Positions 54,436 through 63,167 of a stretch of 64,000 nucleotides of DNA are shown in pieces. A program made the translations under genes and the position numbers. Position 1 is the stretch's first letter. Every line of letters begins with the position of its first letter. The notes under the pieces are model-generated. The model was not told where the DNA came from, did not search any database, and worked only from the letters and a program-made list of their open reading frames with translations. The stretch is taken from assembly GCA_913055625.1 (NCBI GenBank), contig CAJXJW010000002.1:496001-560000 (forward strand), read 5' to 3'. Source of the DNA: an uncultured Pseudomonadota bacterium (GTDB taxonomy: Bacteria > Pseudomonadota > Gammaproteobacteria > Steroidobacterales > Woeseiaceae).

Positions 54436-55491
54436 CTATTGTTTTTGGGTCGAATGGACCGTCACGGCGAGCGGCCAGTGATCGGAAACGCCCGATAATG
54501 ACGCAGCGTCGTAGCGGCGCGGCGTGCCGTCCGGTGTCTTCTGGGCGGCCACTTCGTTCGCAAGTCGAACCGAATCTGCGCGAATCGTCCATGTTGCATT
54601 TTCGCTACGCGGCGCCGACCAGAGGATCATGTCGAGGAACGACCAGCTGTCGTCACGGGCGTAGTACTGCGTGCCGGGGCACCCGTCGCAGCCGGTTTCG
54701 TGCGCCACGGTCCAGCCCGGCCGCACGAACTGCCCGAGCAGTCCCAGGGCGGCGTCCTCGCTGCTCGTCGTGTTGAAGTCGCCGGCGGCGAAGGCGTGGC
54801 GATCGTCCGGCAGCGCTGCGCGCAGGGCGTTCAGGTGCTCGTAGGCGCGAACGCGCATGTCGGTCGGGTGAAATGGCGCCGGGAAATGCACGGCGAAACC
54901 GGTCAGCAGCGTGCCGTCCGGTAGTTCGAACGTCGCCTCGAGCACGCCGCGCGTATCGGGTTCGCGGTCCGGATGGTCCGGGAAGCCCAGTGGGTGCAGG
55001 GTCGGCTCGCCCACGAGCGGCAAGCGCGACAGGAAGCCCGCGTCGATGCCGCGCCGGTCCTGGCCCTCGAGCAGGATGGCGGGACCGTAGCCGAGATCGG
55101 CGAGCAATTCCGTGCGCAGGCGATCGAGCAGTGCGGCGTGTTCGACCTCCTGGAAGGCGATGATGTCCGGGCCGCCCTCGACCTGGCGGATCACCTCGGC
55201 GATCGCCCCCAGCTTGTGCTCGAGAACGGCGTCGCTCCAGTCCAGTTCCAGGCAGTCCGTCCGCCAGCGATCGACGGGTATCGGCGCGCAGGCCGCGGCG
55301 TGCGCGTCGTTCTGCTTCGCCGCGCGCGGCAGGTAGGTCTCGTCGGTATGGTCCGGGTCGTCGGTCGTGTCGAACAGGTTCTCGACGTTGAACGTCATGA
55401 TCGTAACCGCGGCCGGCGGCGGCTCATCCGGTGCGCCGCAACCCGCGAGCAGGACCGTGGCGACGAGGGACAGGGCGGAGCGTCGTTTCAT
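54436..55491 (-). CDS. Endonuclease/exonuclease/phosphatase-family lipoprotein
   Basis: 351 residues, lipobox LLAGC. The EEP-fold catalytic motifs are TFNVENLFD, AFQEVEH (metal Glu), GDFNTTSSE (Asp-Asn) and the final SDHWPLAV (catalytic His-Asp). EFDMP proteins such as this can be DNases, phosphodiesterases or sphingomyelinase-like enzymes. Lipidated export beside nucleotidase and phosphatase lipoproteins favours an extracytoplasmic nuclease, but this is inference. Its ATG overlaps the previous gene's stop by four bases. Confidence 0.87.
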   Translation of the reverse strand: MKRRSALSLVATVLLAGCGAPDEPPPAAVTIMTFNVENLFDTTDDPDHTDETYLPRAAKQNDAHAAACAPIPVDRWRTDCLELDWSDAVLEHKLGAIAEVIRQVEGGPDIIAFQEVEHAALLDRLRTELLADLGYGPAILLEGQDRRGIDAGFLSRLPLVGEPTLHPLGFPDHPDREPDTRGVLEATFELPDGTLLTGFAVHFPAPFHPTDMRVRAYEHLNALRAALPDDRHAFAAGDFNTTSSEDAALGLLGQFVRPGWTVAHETGCDGCPGTQYYARDDSWSFLDMILWSAPRSENATWTIRADSVRLANEVAAQKTPDGTPRRYDAASLSGVSDHWPLAVTVHSTQKQ

Positions 55492-56453
55492 TGGGACTCC
55501 CGGGGTTCGGCGAGCAGTTCGATGTGCACGAGCGGGGCGTTCTTCGCTTCAACCGACACGTACAGCGAGCGGCCGTCGTCGACGAACGTGACGGCCTCGG
55601 CGTCGGGAATCTTGCGCAGGTCCAGCCGCAAAGGCAATTCGGCGAGCGCCGTTTCCCAGTCCGGGTGCGCGGCGCGCCGGTAGTAGTAAAGCGCGCCGTA
55701 GGTGAGGACGACCAGCGCGTCGCCGCGCGGGGAGATCGTCATGCCGGTCGGCTGCCAGTACCAGTCCTTTGTCATCGGCGCGACGTCGATTTCGGCACGT
55801 GTCGGTCGCGGGAGGCTGGCGACCGGGCCGAGGCGCGCCGCCACGACCGGCTCGTCGCGGGACACCCGCAGCGGCACCGAGTACAGGACCGGCGGGACGT
55901 CGCGCTTGGAGAGTATGAGCACGCGGTCGCCGTCAATGGCCATCGCCTCGGCGTCGCGCGGACCGTCCGGGTAGCGAAAGTGAACGCGCCATGCGGGCGG
56001 GACGCGGACGCGGTTGTCGACGGCGAGGTCGGGCTCGGCGACGGCGTACAGGGTCACGCTGTCGCGGCGGGCGTCGTTGTCGCCGGTGTCGGCGACGAGC
56101 AGGTGGGCGCGGCCGTCGTGCTCGAAGGCGGCGAGGTCTTCCCAGTCGTCGTTGTCGGCGTCTTCCAGCCAGATGCGCCCTCGCGTGTTGCCGGCGCGGT
56201 CGACGGCATACAGCCGCGCCTTGTCGCCGGAATCGTTGTGTACCCAGAGAACCGCCGGGTCGCGCAGGGAACCCGCGATGCCGCTGATCTCGTCGAGATC
56301 GGCATCCGCGACGCGGGCGTCAACGGTGAAGCGGATCGGCAGGTGTTCGCCCTTGTCCTGCGGCGGGGCCTCGCAGGCGGCGAGTAGCGCGCATAAAAAG
56401 AAGCCCGGCGCGAGGCCGGGCTTCCGATGGGATGCGGTGTCGATCCGGCGCAC
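55488..56453 (-). CDS. Propeller-like lipoprotein of unknown function
   Basis: 321 residues if started at GTG 56453, which abuts the preceding stop (TAGTG). No other in-frame start precedes the lipobox ALLAAC. The mature protein has repeated short blades (EISGIAGSLRDPAVLWVHNDSG, DWEDLAAFEHDGRAHLLVADTGDNDA, YWQPTGMTISPRGDALVVL, AVTFVDDGRSLYVSVE) that resemble beta-propeller lipoproteins of unknown role. The transcription terminator of the TonB receptor lies inside its signal-peptide coding region. It overlaps the EEP gene by four bases. Confidence 0.75.
   Translation of the reverse strand: MRRIDTASHRKPGLAPGFFLCALLAACEAPPQDKGEHLPIRFTVDARVADADLDEISGIAGSLRDPAVLWVHNDSGDKARLYAVDRAGNTRGRIWLEDADNDDWEDLAAFEHDGRAHLLVADTGDNDARRDSVTLYAVAEPDLAVDNRVRVPPAWRVHFRYPDGPRDAEAMAIDGDRVLILSKRDVPPVLYSVPLRVSRDEPVVAARLGPVASLPRPTRAEIDVAPMTKDWYWQPTGMTISPRGDALVVLTYGALYYYRRAAHPDWETALAELPLRLDLRKIPDAEAVTFVDDGRSLYVSVEAKNAPLVHIELLAEPRESQ
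56395..56424 (-). terminator. Intrinsic terminator inside the next gene's signal-peptide codons
   Basis: On the minus strand GAAGCCCGGC and GCCGGGCTTC form a 10-base perfect stem with a 5-base loop, followed by five T residues. This is 28 bases after the TonB receptor stop and is a strong terminator by form. It codes for KPGLAPGFFL of the following lipoprotein. Confidence 0.85.
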
Positions 56454-58771
56454 TAGTCGCCGAATTCGTAGCCGAACTCGACGCCCCAGATCTGCGGCTC
56501 GTTGACGAACCCGGTGTTGTTGGAGAAGTCGACAAAGCCGAGCACGTTGTCCTCGTCCGTGATGTTCCGGCCGAACACCGCGACTTCCCAGCCGCCGCCG
56601 ATCTGACGGTAGCCGACACGCAGGCCGCCTTCGTACTGGCCGTCCGTCTGGAACTCGACGGCCTCGTACAGCGGCATGTTGATCTTGCCGGTGTACGCCC
56701 AGTCGGTGAGGAAATACAGCTCCGCGTCGGTACCAATCGGCGCGGTGTATTTCAGCGTCAGGCTGTACGTCGTCTCCGGCGCGCGCGGGAACGGGTTGCC
56801 GTTCAGCAGTACGCGCGACGCGTCGGTCGGGTCGACCGGGTCGAGCGGCGTGCAAAGGCCGGAGCCGCAGGGCACCGTCGCCAGCGTCGAGTCCTTGATC
56901 TCCGTGTCGTTCCAACTCGCGCCTGCCGTGACCAGGAAGTTGTCGGTCACCAGCCAGTCGAGGTCGACCTCGAAGCCTGTCGCCTCGCCGTTTTTCGCGT
57001 TGATGACCTGGTTCGTGTTCGACGCGCCGCCGATGACGGACAGCTGCATATCGTCCACTTCGTACCAGAATGCGGCGGCGTTGACGCGCATGCGGCTGTT
57101 GAACAGGTCCGCCTTGTAGCCGATCTCGTAGGACATGATCGTTTCCGGCTCGGCCACCGTCGGCGTTTCGAGAAACGCGACGTCGCGTCCCTGGATCGTC
57201 TGCGCACGGAAACCGGTTGCGGCGCGCGCGAACAGCGAGGAGGTGTCGCTGACAGCGAAATTCGCGGCCAGTTCCCAGCTCGTCTGGTCGTCGCTGACGC
57301 TGATCGGCGGGGCGATGAACGTCGGGATGCCGATGTCGAGCCAGAGCTGACCGAACTGCAGTACCTGGAACTCCTTTTCGTCGTCCGTATAACGCACGCC
57401 GCCGGTCAGGGTCAGGCTGTCGGTGACGTCGAACGAGGCCTGGCCGAAGACGGCCCAGGTCTTGTTCGTCTGCTCGATGATCGTGTCCTGCTGCGAGCCG
57501 TCGAAGCCATAGGACGCGAACGAGTCGGTCTGCACCTTGAGGTCCGAGTCGAAGTAGAACGCGCCGACCTGCCAGTTGAGCGGTCCGTCGTTCAGGCTCG
57601 CGAGCCGGAATTCCTGCGTGAACTGGTCGGTGTCCGCACCGTCCTGGGTGACGGAATCGACCGTAATCGTGCCCGGAAACGTCAGCGCCGGGTTGCCAAG
57701 CACGTTTGCGTTCGGGTCGAACGTGACGCCCGGCGGCACCTGCACCGACTGCGTGAAGTCGACGACGCCGCCGTCGATGTCGCCGCGGCTGAAGCCCTCG
57801 GCCGACTGGAACGACGTGATCGACTGGATCGTCGCGCGGTCGAAGTCCCACTGCAGGTTCAGCGTCGTGCCCTGCGAATCGTACGCCTGCGGGTTGTTGT
57901 CGCCGCCGTCGTACCAGACCATGTCGCGCACGTAATTCTGGTTCAGCGCGTTCGAACCCGTGTCGAATACGTTCGCGCGGAAGATCGAGGACGTGCCCTC
58001 GAGGTTGCGGAGCTGGTAGGAAAGCAACGCGCTGAAACGATCGCCGGGCGTCCAGAGGAGCTGGGCGCGCATGGCGTGCTCGGAATAGCCGCCCATCGCT
58101 TTCTCGCCGGTGTAGCCGTTCGTGATCCAGTCGTCGCGATCCCGCTTCAGGCCGGAGATGCGCACGGCGAGTTCGTCCTCGATGAGACTGCCGCCGACGG
58201 CACCTTCGATGTTGATCGTGTCATAGGTCGCCCACGACGCCTTCACGTAACCCGATGCCTCGTGCGACGGGCGCACGGTGTTGAACTTGACGATACCGGC
58301 AGTCGTGTTGCGGCCGAAGAGCGTGCCCTGCGGGCCGCGAATGACCTCGACGTTCTTCATGTCGAAGAGCGGGAAACTTTTCAGCACGACGTTTTCCATG
58401 ACCACGTCGTCCATGATCACGGAGACCGGCTGCGACGCGGCCAGGTCGAAATCGATGTTTCCGAGACCGCGCAGGTAGAAGCGCGGCGCGGCGCGGCCGT
58501 TGGAGCTCTCGGCGTACAGTCCGGGCACCCGTGCCGACAGTGCGAGGATGTCCTCGCTGCCGGAAAACAGCACGTCGTAGCGGTCGCCCTGCAGCGTGGC
58601 AACCGAGATCGGCACGTCCTGCAGCGATTCCTCGCGCTTTTGCGCGGTAACCGTGATTTCCTCCAGGACGCCGCTGATCTGCGCCTGTGCGGGCAGGGCG
58701 ATGGCCAGGGCGCCGGCTGCCGCCAGCCAGCCACCGGTCGACGTGAGAGTTGTTGGTTTATGACCACACAT
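56453..58771 (-). CDS. TonB-dependent outer-membrane receptor
   Basis: 772 residues from the ATG at 58771 with AGGAGA upstream. The signal peptide LAAAGALAIALPAQA is followed by a TonB-box-like ITVTAQKREESLQDVPISV, a plug (PQGTLFGRNTTAGIVKFNT) and a 22-stranded barrel with a terminal aromatic (EFGYEFGD). It belongs to the large CirA/FecA-like receptor group of marine bacteria. The ligand is unknown. Genomic context places it with nucleotide catabolism lipoproteins; a siderophore or carbohydrate cargo is as likely. It is single, with a terminator immediately after the stop. Confidence 0.9.
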   Translation of the reverse strand: MCGHKPTTLTSTGGWLAAAGALAIALPAQAQISGVLEEITVTAQKREESLQDVPISVATLQGDRYDVLFSGSEDILALSARVPGLYAESSNGRAAPRFYLRGLGNIDFDLAASQPVSVIMDDVVMENVVLKSFPLFDMKNVEVIRGPQGTLFGRNTTAGIVKFNTVRPSHEASGYVKASWATYDTINIEGAVGGSLIEDELAVRISGLKRDRDDWITNGYTGEKAMGGYSEHAMRAQLLWTPGDRFSALLSYQLRNLEGTSSIFRANVFDTGSNALNQNYVRDMVWYDGGDNNPQAYDSQGTTLNLQWDFDRATIQSITSFQSAEGFSRGDIDGGVVDFTQSVQVPPGVTFDPNANVLGNPALTFPGTITVDSVTQDGADTDQFTQEFRLASLNDGPLNWQVGAFYFDSDLKVQTDSFASYGFDGSQQDTIIEQTNKTWAVFGQASFDVTDSLTLTGGVRYTDDEKEFQVLQFGQLWLDIGIPTFIAPPISVSDDQTSWELAANFAVSDTSSLFARAATGFRAQTIQGRDVAFLETPTVAEPETIMSYEIGYKADLFNSRMRVNAAAFWYEVDDMQLSVIGGASNTNQVINAKNGEATGFEVDLDWLVTDNFLVTAGASWNDTEIKDSTLATVPCGSGLCTPLDPVDPTDASRVLLNGNPFPRAPETTYSLTLKYTAPIGTDAELYFLTDWAYTGKINMPLYEAVEFQTDGQYEGGLRVGYRQIGGGWEVAVFGRNITDEDNVLGFVDFSNNTGFVNEPQIWGVEFGYEFGD

Positions 58772-58841
58772 GAAGGGTCTCCTGAGCAGTTCTGCGGTTG
58801 GGGAGCATGGCGCGCAGTATAGCGCCCGCATCGCGTCCGGG

Positions 58842-59195
58842 CTATTCGAGCGAGCGGTAGGCGTCCGGTACGAAACGCGGCACACAGACGCACAAAAACA
58901 ACAGGTCGTCGTCGCCGGTGTTCGTAATCTGTTGTTCATGTCCGGCGGGGATGTACACGGTATCGCCACGGCCAACGTCGGCCGGCGCTGCGCCGCCCAC
59001 GGCAACGCGACCGGATCCCGCCGTGATCACGTACCACTCGTCGACCGCAAGCACGTGTCGCTGCGTCGTGACGCCGGGCTCGACCCGTGCGCGGGCCACT
59101 GACACCGATGGCAGGTCGGCCCGATTGACGTGTTCCGTGATGAAACAGCGCTCCTCGGTCCGGAATTCGGGCGGTGACTTCGATTTCGGCGGCAT
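58842..59195 (-). CDS. Small cupin-domain protein
   Basis: 117 residues from the ATG at 59195. A single cupin barrel: the first motif TTQRHVLAVDEWYVITAGSG and the second GDTVYIPAGHEQQITNTG keep the metal-binding residues (His, Glu, His) in part. The RBS is weak (GCCGGA). Members are often sugar or amino-acid modifying isomerases, or regulators. Only 18 bases separate its start from the divergent SDR gene. Confidence 0.78.
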   Translation of the reverse strand: MPPKSKSPPEFRTEERCFITEHVNRADLPSVSVARARVEPGVTTQRHVLAVDEWYVITAGSGRVAVGGAAPADVGRGDTVYIPAGHEQQITNTGDDDLLFLCVCVPRFVPDAYRSLE

Positions 59196-59213
59196 TCCGG
59201 CGACAATAAACCA

Positions 59214-59972
59214 ATGCGTGCCCGACCGGCAGTCAATGATCTGCTCGACCTCGACGGCCGCCGGGTACTCGTGACCGGCGCGACCGGCACGATAGGGCGC
59301 GGCATTGTCCGCCGCCTCGCCGAAGCCGGCGCGCGCGTAATCCTGCATTTCGGCGCGTCGGCGGATGCCGCGAGCGCGCTCGCGGCGGACCTCGACGCGG
59401 AGACCGTGCAGGCCGATCTCGCGGACGCGGACGCGGTCGCCCGGATGGTCGGCGCATGCGCACCGGACGCCGTCGTGAACAACGCCGCCGACCAGGCGGT
59501 CCGCGCGTTCGACGATATCGACATCGCCGCGTGGCGCCGGATGCACGCGATCAACCTCGACGCGGCGTTCCTGGTCATCCGGGAAGCGGCGAGCCGCTGG
59601 CGCGGGGCCGGTGCCGGCGGCGCAATCGTCAACGTGGCGTCCATCGAAGGCTCGGACCCGGTCGATGGCCACGCGCACTATGCGACGAGCAAGGCGGGCC
59701 TGTTGATGTTGACGCGCGCCGCGGCCGCCGAGCAGGGCCGGCACGGGATAAGGGTGAACGCGGTGTCGCCGGGCCTCATCGAGCGCGATGGCCTCGATTC
59801 GGACTGGCCGGATGGCGTGCGGCGCTGGGTCGAGCGCGCGCCGCTGGCCCGGCTCGGGGTTCCCAACGATGTTGCCGACGCGGTATTGTTTCTGCTCAGT
59901 CCCGCAGCGCAATGGATCACCGGCGCGAACCTGGTCGTCGACGGCGGCATGTCGTCACGCAGCCGCTGGTAG
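59214..59972 (+). CDS. Short-chain dehydrogenase/reductase
   Basis: 252 residues. The Rossmann motif RVLVTGATGTIGRGIV is at the N-terminus, NNAAD replaces the usual NNAG, the catalytic Ser is in NVASIEGS, and Tyr156 and Lys160 form YxxxK (HYATSKAG). The C-terminal SPAAQWITGANLVVDGGM is typical. The substrate is not predictable. It is 30 bases before deoD, so it may be the first gene of the deoD-deoC operon and act on a sugar or aldehyde in that pathway. Confidence 0.88.
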   Translation: MRARPAVNDLLDLDGRRVLVTGATGTIGRGIVRRLAEAGARVILHFGASADAASALAADLDAETVQADLADADAVARMVGACAPDAVVNNAADQAVRAFDDIDIAAWRRMHAINLDAAFLVIREAASRWRGAGAGGAIVNVASIEGSDPVDGHAHYATSKAGLLMLTRAAAAEQGRHGIRVNAVSPGLIERDGLDSDWPDGVRRWVERAPLARLGVPNDVADAVLFLLSPAAQWITGANLVVDGGMSSRSRW

Positions 59973-60002
59973 CGCCCGGCAAGCCGAACAAAGACAACAA
60001 CG

Positions 60003-60710
60003 ATGGCCACGAAACACATGAACGCGGCACCCGGCGATTTCGCCGAGACGGTGCTGATGCCCGGCGATCCGCTGCGTGCGCAGTACATCGCGGAAAACTG
60101 GTTCGAGAAGCCGCGCAGGGTCACCGACGTGCGCAACATGTGGGGCTACACCGGCACCTGGCGCGGCACGCCGATCTCTGTCATGGCGCACGGCATGGGC
60201 ATTCCGTCGGCGTCGATCTACGTGACGGAGCTGATCGAGTCCTACGGCGTGCAGCGCGTCATGCGCGTCGGCAGCTGCGGGACGACGCACCCGGATGTGA
60301 AACTGCGCGATATCGTCATCGGCCAGGGCGCGTCGACCGACTCGAACGTCAACCGCATCCGTTTCGGCGGCTACGACCTGGCGGCGCTGGCGAGTTTCGA
60401 CCTGGTCCGGAAAGCCGCGGAGGCCGCGGAATCGCAGGGCGTTCGCTACCACGTGGGCAATATTTTCTCCGCGGACCTGTTCTACACGCCCGACACGGCG
60501 ATGTTCGACACGATGGCGCGGTACAATGTCCTCGGCGTCGAGATGGAAGCCGCGGGCATCTATCCCATTGCCGCCGAGCACGGGGTCGACGCGCTGGCGA
60601 TCTGTACCGTCAGCGACGACATCCCGAGCGGCGAGGCGCTGACGTCGGACGAGCGCGCAACGACGTTCGACGACATGATCAACGTTGCACTCGCGACGGC
60701 GGTGGCCTGA
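60003..60710 (+). CDS. deoD: Purine nucleoside phosphorylase (DeoD type)
   Basis: 235 residues, the hexameric low-molecular-weight form. [25 protein letters not shown]-like [17 protein letters not shown] and [15 protein letters not shown] (ribose-binding Glu) and [11 protein letters not shown] (catalytic Asp) are all present. It gives ribose-1-P or deoxyribose-1-P from inosine, guanosine and their deoxy forms. It precedes deoC by 34 bases. Confidence 0.95.
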   Translation: MATKHMNAAPGDFAETVLMPGDPLRAQYIAENWFEKPRRVTDVRNMWGYTGTWRGTPISVMAHGMGIPSASIYVTELIESYGVQRVMRVGSCGTTHPDVKLRDIVIGQGASTDSNVNRIRFGGYDLAALASFDLVRKAAEAAESQGVRYHVGNIFSADLFYTPDTAMFDTMARYNVLGVEMEAAGIYPIAAEHGVDALAICTVSDDIPSGEALTSDERATTFDDMINVALATAVA

Positions 60711-60744
60711 CGACGGGCCGCCGCGCCGCGCCGGGACACCTCGC

Positions 60745-61671
60745 ATGAGCCTCGCTGTCATCGACAACCCGTTCACCTACCCGGACCTGTCCCGCGTGCC
60801 CGCGGTGGACGAGGTCGGCATCAACGAGCGCGTCGCGCGCTTCCAGAGCCGCTCGATCAAGACCGATTCCAAGATGGCGGCGCTCCGGCTCGTGCTGAGC
60901 ATGATCGACCTGACGACCCTCGAAGGTCAGGACACGCCGGGCAAGGTGCGCCAGCTCTGCCAGAAGGCGATTCACCTGCACGATGCGATGCCGGGACTGC
61001 CGCATGTCGCGGCCGTGTGCGTCTACCCGAATATGGTGGCCGTGGCAAAGGAAGCGCTCGCGGGCCACGACATCAACATCGCGTCGGTGGCCACCGCGTT
61101 TCCGAGCGGTATGTCGTCGCGCGAGATCAAGCTCGAGGATACGCGCATGGCGGTTGCGGCCGGCGCGAACGAGATCGACATGGTGATCTCGCGCGGCGCG
61201 TTCCTCGCCGGCGACTACCGTTACGTTTTCGACGAGATCGTCGCGGTCAAGGACGCGTGCGGTGACGCACACCTGAAGGTGATCCTGGAGACCGGCGAGC
61301 TGGGTACGCTCGACCGGGTGCGGCGCGCGAGCGTTCTCGCGATGCACGCCGGTGCCGATTTCATCAAGACGTCCACCGGCAAGATCCAGCCCGCCGCGAC
61401 GATGCAGGTGACGCTCGTCATGCTGCAGGCGATCCGCGACTACTATCGCGCGACGGGCCGCATGGTCGGCATGAAGCCCGCCGGCGGCATCTCGACCGCG
61501 AAGCTCGCGATCCACTACCTCGTGATGCTCAGGGAAACGCTCGGGAATGCGTGGATGACGCCGGAGTGGTTTCGCTTCGGCGCCAGTTCGCTCGCGAACG
61601 ACGTGCTGATGCAAATCATGAAACAGACGACCGGCCGCTACCAGTCGGCCGACTACTTCTCGAAGGACTAG
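60745..61671 (+). CDS. deoC: 2-deoxyribose-5-phosphate aldolase
   Basis: 308 residues from an ATG. The frame extends back into deoD. Class I aldolase residues are present: the Schiff-base lysine in FIKTSTGK and the second lysine in GMKPAGGIS, plus VCVYPNMV and LKVILETGEL. Slightly longer than the E. coli enzyme (259) because of an N-terminal extension. It splits deoxyribose-5-P into glyceraldehyde-3-P and acetaldehyde, and the latter is the expected substrate of the following dehydrogenase. Confidence 0.95.
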   Translation: MSLAVIDNPFTYPDLSRVPAVDEVGINERVARFQSRSIKTDSKMAALRLVLSMIDLTTLEGQDTPGKVRQLCQKAIHLHDAMPGLPHVAAVCVYPNMVAVAKEALAGHDINIASVATAFPSGMSSREIKLEDTRMAVAAGANEIDMVISRGAFLAGDYRYVFDEIVAVKDACGDAHLKVILETGELGTLDRVRRASVLAMHAGADFIKTSTGKIQPAATMQVTLVMLQAIRDYYRATGRMVGMKPAGGISTAKLAIHYLVMLRETLGNAWMTPEWFRFGASSLANDVLMQIMKQTTGRYQSADYFSKD

Positions 61672-61691
61672 ACGTTCTCGAAGGACCCGTT

Positions 61692-63167
61692 ATGGCAACG
61701 CCCGAAAACAAGCTCGCGTTCGACGGCGGCTGGGAATACGACCCGGCGCCGGAGAGCACCGACCATGTGTCGCTGAAGAAGCGTTACGGCCTGTTCATCG
61801 GCGGCGAATTCACGGCCCCGCAATCCGGCCGCTACTTCGACACGATCAACCCCGCGACCGAGGAGGCGCTGGCCCGGGTCGCCGACGCGGGCGAGGCGGA
61901 TGTCGACCGCGCCGTGCGCGCGGCGCGCAAGGCCTACTCGGAGCGCTGGTCGCGCATGCGCCCGAAGGAGCGCGGGAAATACATCTACCGCATCGCGCGC
62001 ATCCTGCAGGAACGTGCGCGCGAGTTCGCGGCGATCGAGTCGCTCGACGGCGGCAAGCCGATCCGCGAATCCCGCGACGTCGACATCCCGCTCGCCGCGG
62101 CGCACTTTTTCTACTACGCCGGCTGGGCGGACAAGCTCGACTACGCGTTCCCGGGCCGCCGGGCGCGACCGCTCGGCGTCGCCGGCCAGGTGATCCCGTG
62201 GAATTTCCCGCTGCTGATGGCGGCGTGGAAGATTGCGCCGGCACTTGCGTGCGGCAACACGGTCGTGCTGAAGCCGGCCGAGACCACGCCGCTGACCGCG
62301 CTGAAGCTCGCCGAGGTCATCGCCGACGCGGACCTGCCGCCGGGCGTCGTGAACATCGTCACCGGCGCGGGCAAGACCGGCGCCGCGATCGTCGAACACA
62401 AGGGCGTGAACAAGATCGCGTTCACGGGCTCGACGCAGGTCGGCCGGCTGATCATGCGCGCGCTGGCCGGCACGCCGAAGAAGTACACGCTGGAACTCGG
62501 CGGCAAGGCGGCGAACATCATCTTCGCGGATGCGGCCATCGACCAGGCCGTCGAGGGCATCGTCAACGGCATCTTCTTCAACCAGGGGCACGTCTGCTGC
62601 GCCGGTTCGCGGCTGCTCGTCCAGGAGTCCGTCGCGGACGAGGTCATCGAGAAGCTGAAGGACCGCATGCAGACGCTGATCGTCGGCGACCCGCTGGACA
62701 AGAACACGGACATCGGCGCGATCAACTCGCGCATGCAGCTCGACAAGATCGCGTCCTACCTGAAGGTGGGCGAACAGGAAGGCGGCGCGATGTTCCAGAC
62801 GGCCTGCCGGCTGCCGAAGAAGGGCTACTGGTGCCCGCCGACGATCTTCACCGGCGTCGCGCAGTCGAACCGCGTGGTCCAGGAGGAAATCTTCGGGCCC
62901 GTGCTCGCAATCCAGACGTTCCGAGACTTCGACGAGGCGCTCGCGAAGGCGAACAACACGCCGTACGGCCTGTCCGGCGGTGTATGGACCGACAAGGGCG
63001 CGAAGATCTTCAGGATGACCTCGGGCATCCGCGCCGGTGTCATCTGGGCGAACACGTTCAACAAGTTCGACCCGACGGCGCCGTTCGGCGGCTACAAGGA
63101 GTCGGGCGTCGGCCGCGAGGGCGGTCTGCACGGGCTGGATGCCTACGTCGACCTGGGAGCACGCTGA
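61692..63167 (+). CDS. Aldehyde dehydrogenase, catalytically complete
   Basis: 491 residues from the ATG after AAGGA. IPWNFPLLMAAWKIAPALACGNT, KPAETTPLTALKLA, the general-base Glu in LELGGKAANIIF and the nucleophilic Cys in NQGHVCCAGSR are all there. Its end EGGLHGLDAYVDLGAR is typical of NAD-dependent aldehyde dehydrogenases. Directly after deoC it probably oxidises acetaldehyde to acetate. The last codon overlaps the next gene. Confidence 0.94.
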   Translation: MATPENKLAFDGGWEYDPAPESTDHVSLKKRYGLFIGGEFTAPQSGRYFDTINPATEEALARVADAGEADVDRAVRAARKAYSERWSRMRPKERGKYIYRIARILQERAREFAAIESLDGGKPIRESRDVDIPLAAAHFFYYAGWADKLDYAFPGRRARPLGVAGQVIPWNFPLLMAAWKIAPALACGNTVVLKPAETTPLTALKLAEVIADADLPPGVVNIVTGAGKTGAAIVEHKGVNKIAFTGSTQVGRLIMRALAGTPKKYTLELGGKAANIIFADAAIDQAVEGIVNGIFFNQGHVCCAGSRLLVQESVADEVIEKLKDRMQTLIVGDPLDKNTDIGAINSRMQLDKIASYLKVGEQEGGAMFQTACRLPKKGYWCPPTIFTGVAQSNRVVQEEIFGPVLAIQTFRDFDEALAKANNTPYGLSGGVWTDKGAKIFRMTSGIRAGVIWANTFNKFDPTAPFGGYKESGVGREGGLHGLDAYVDLGAR

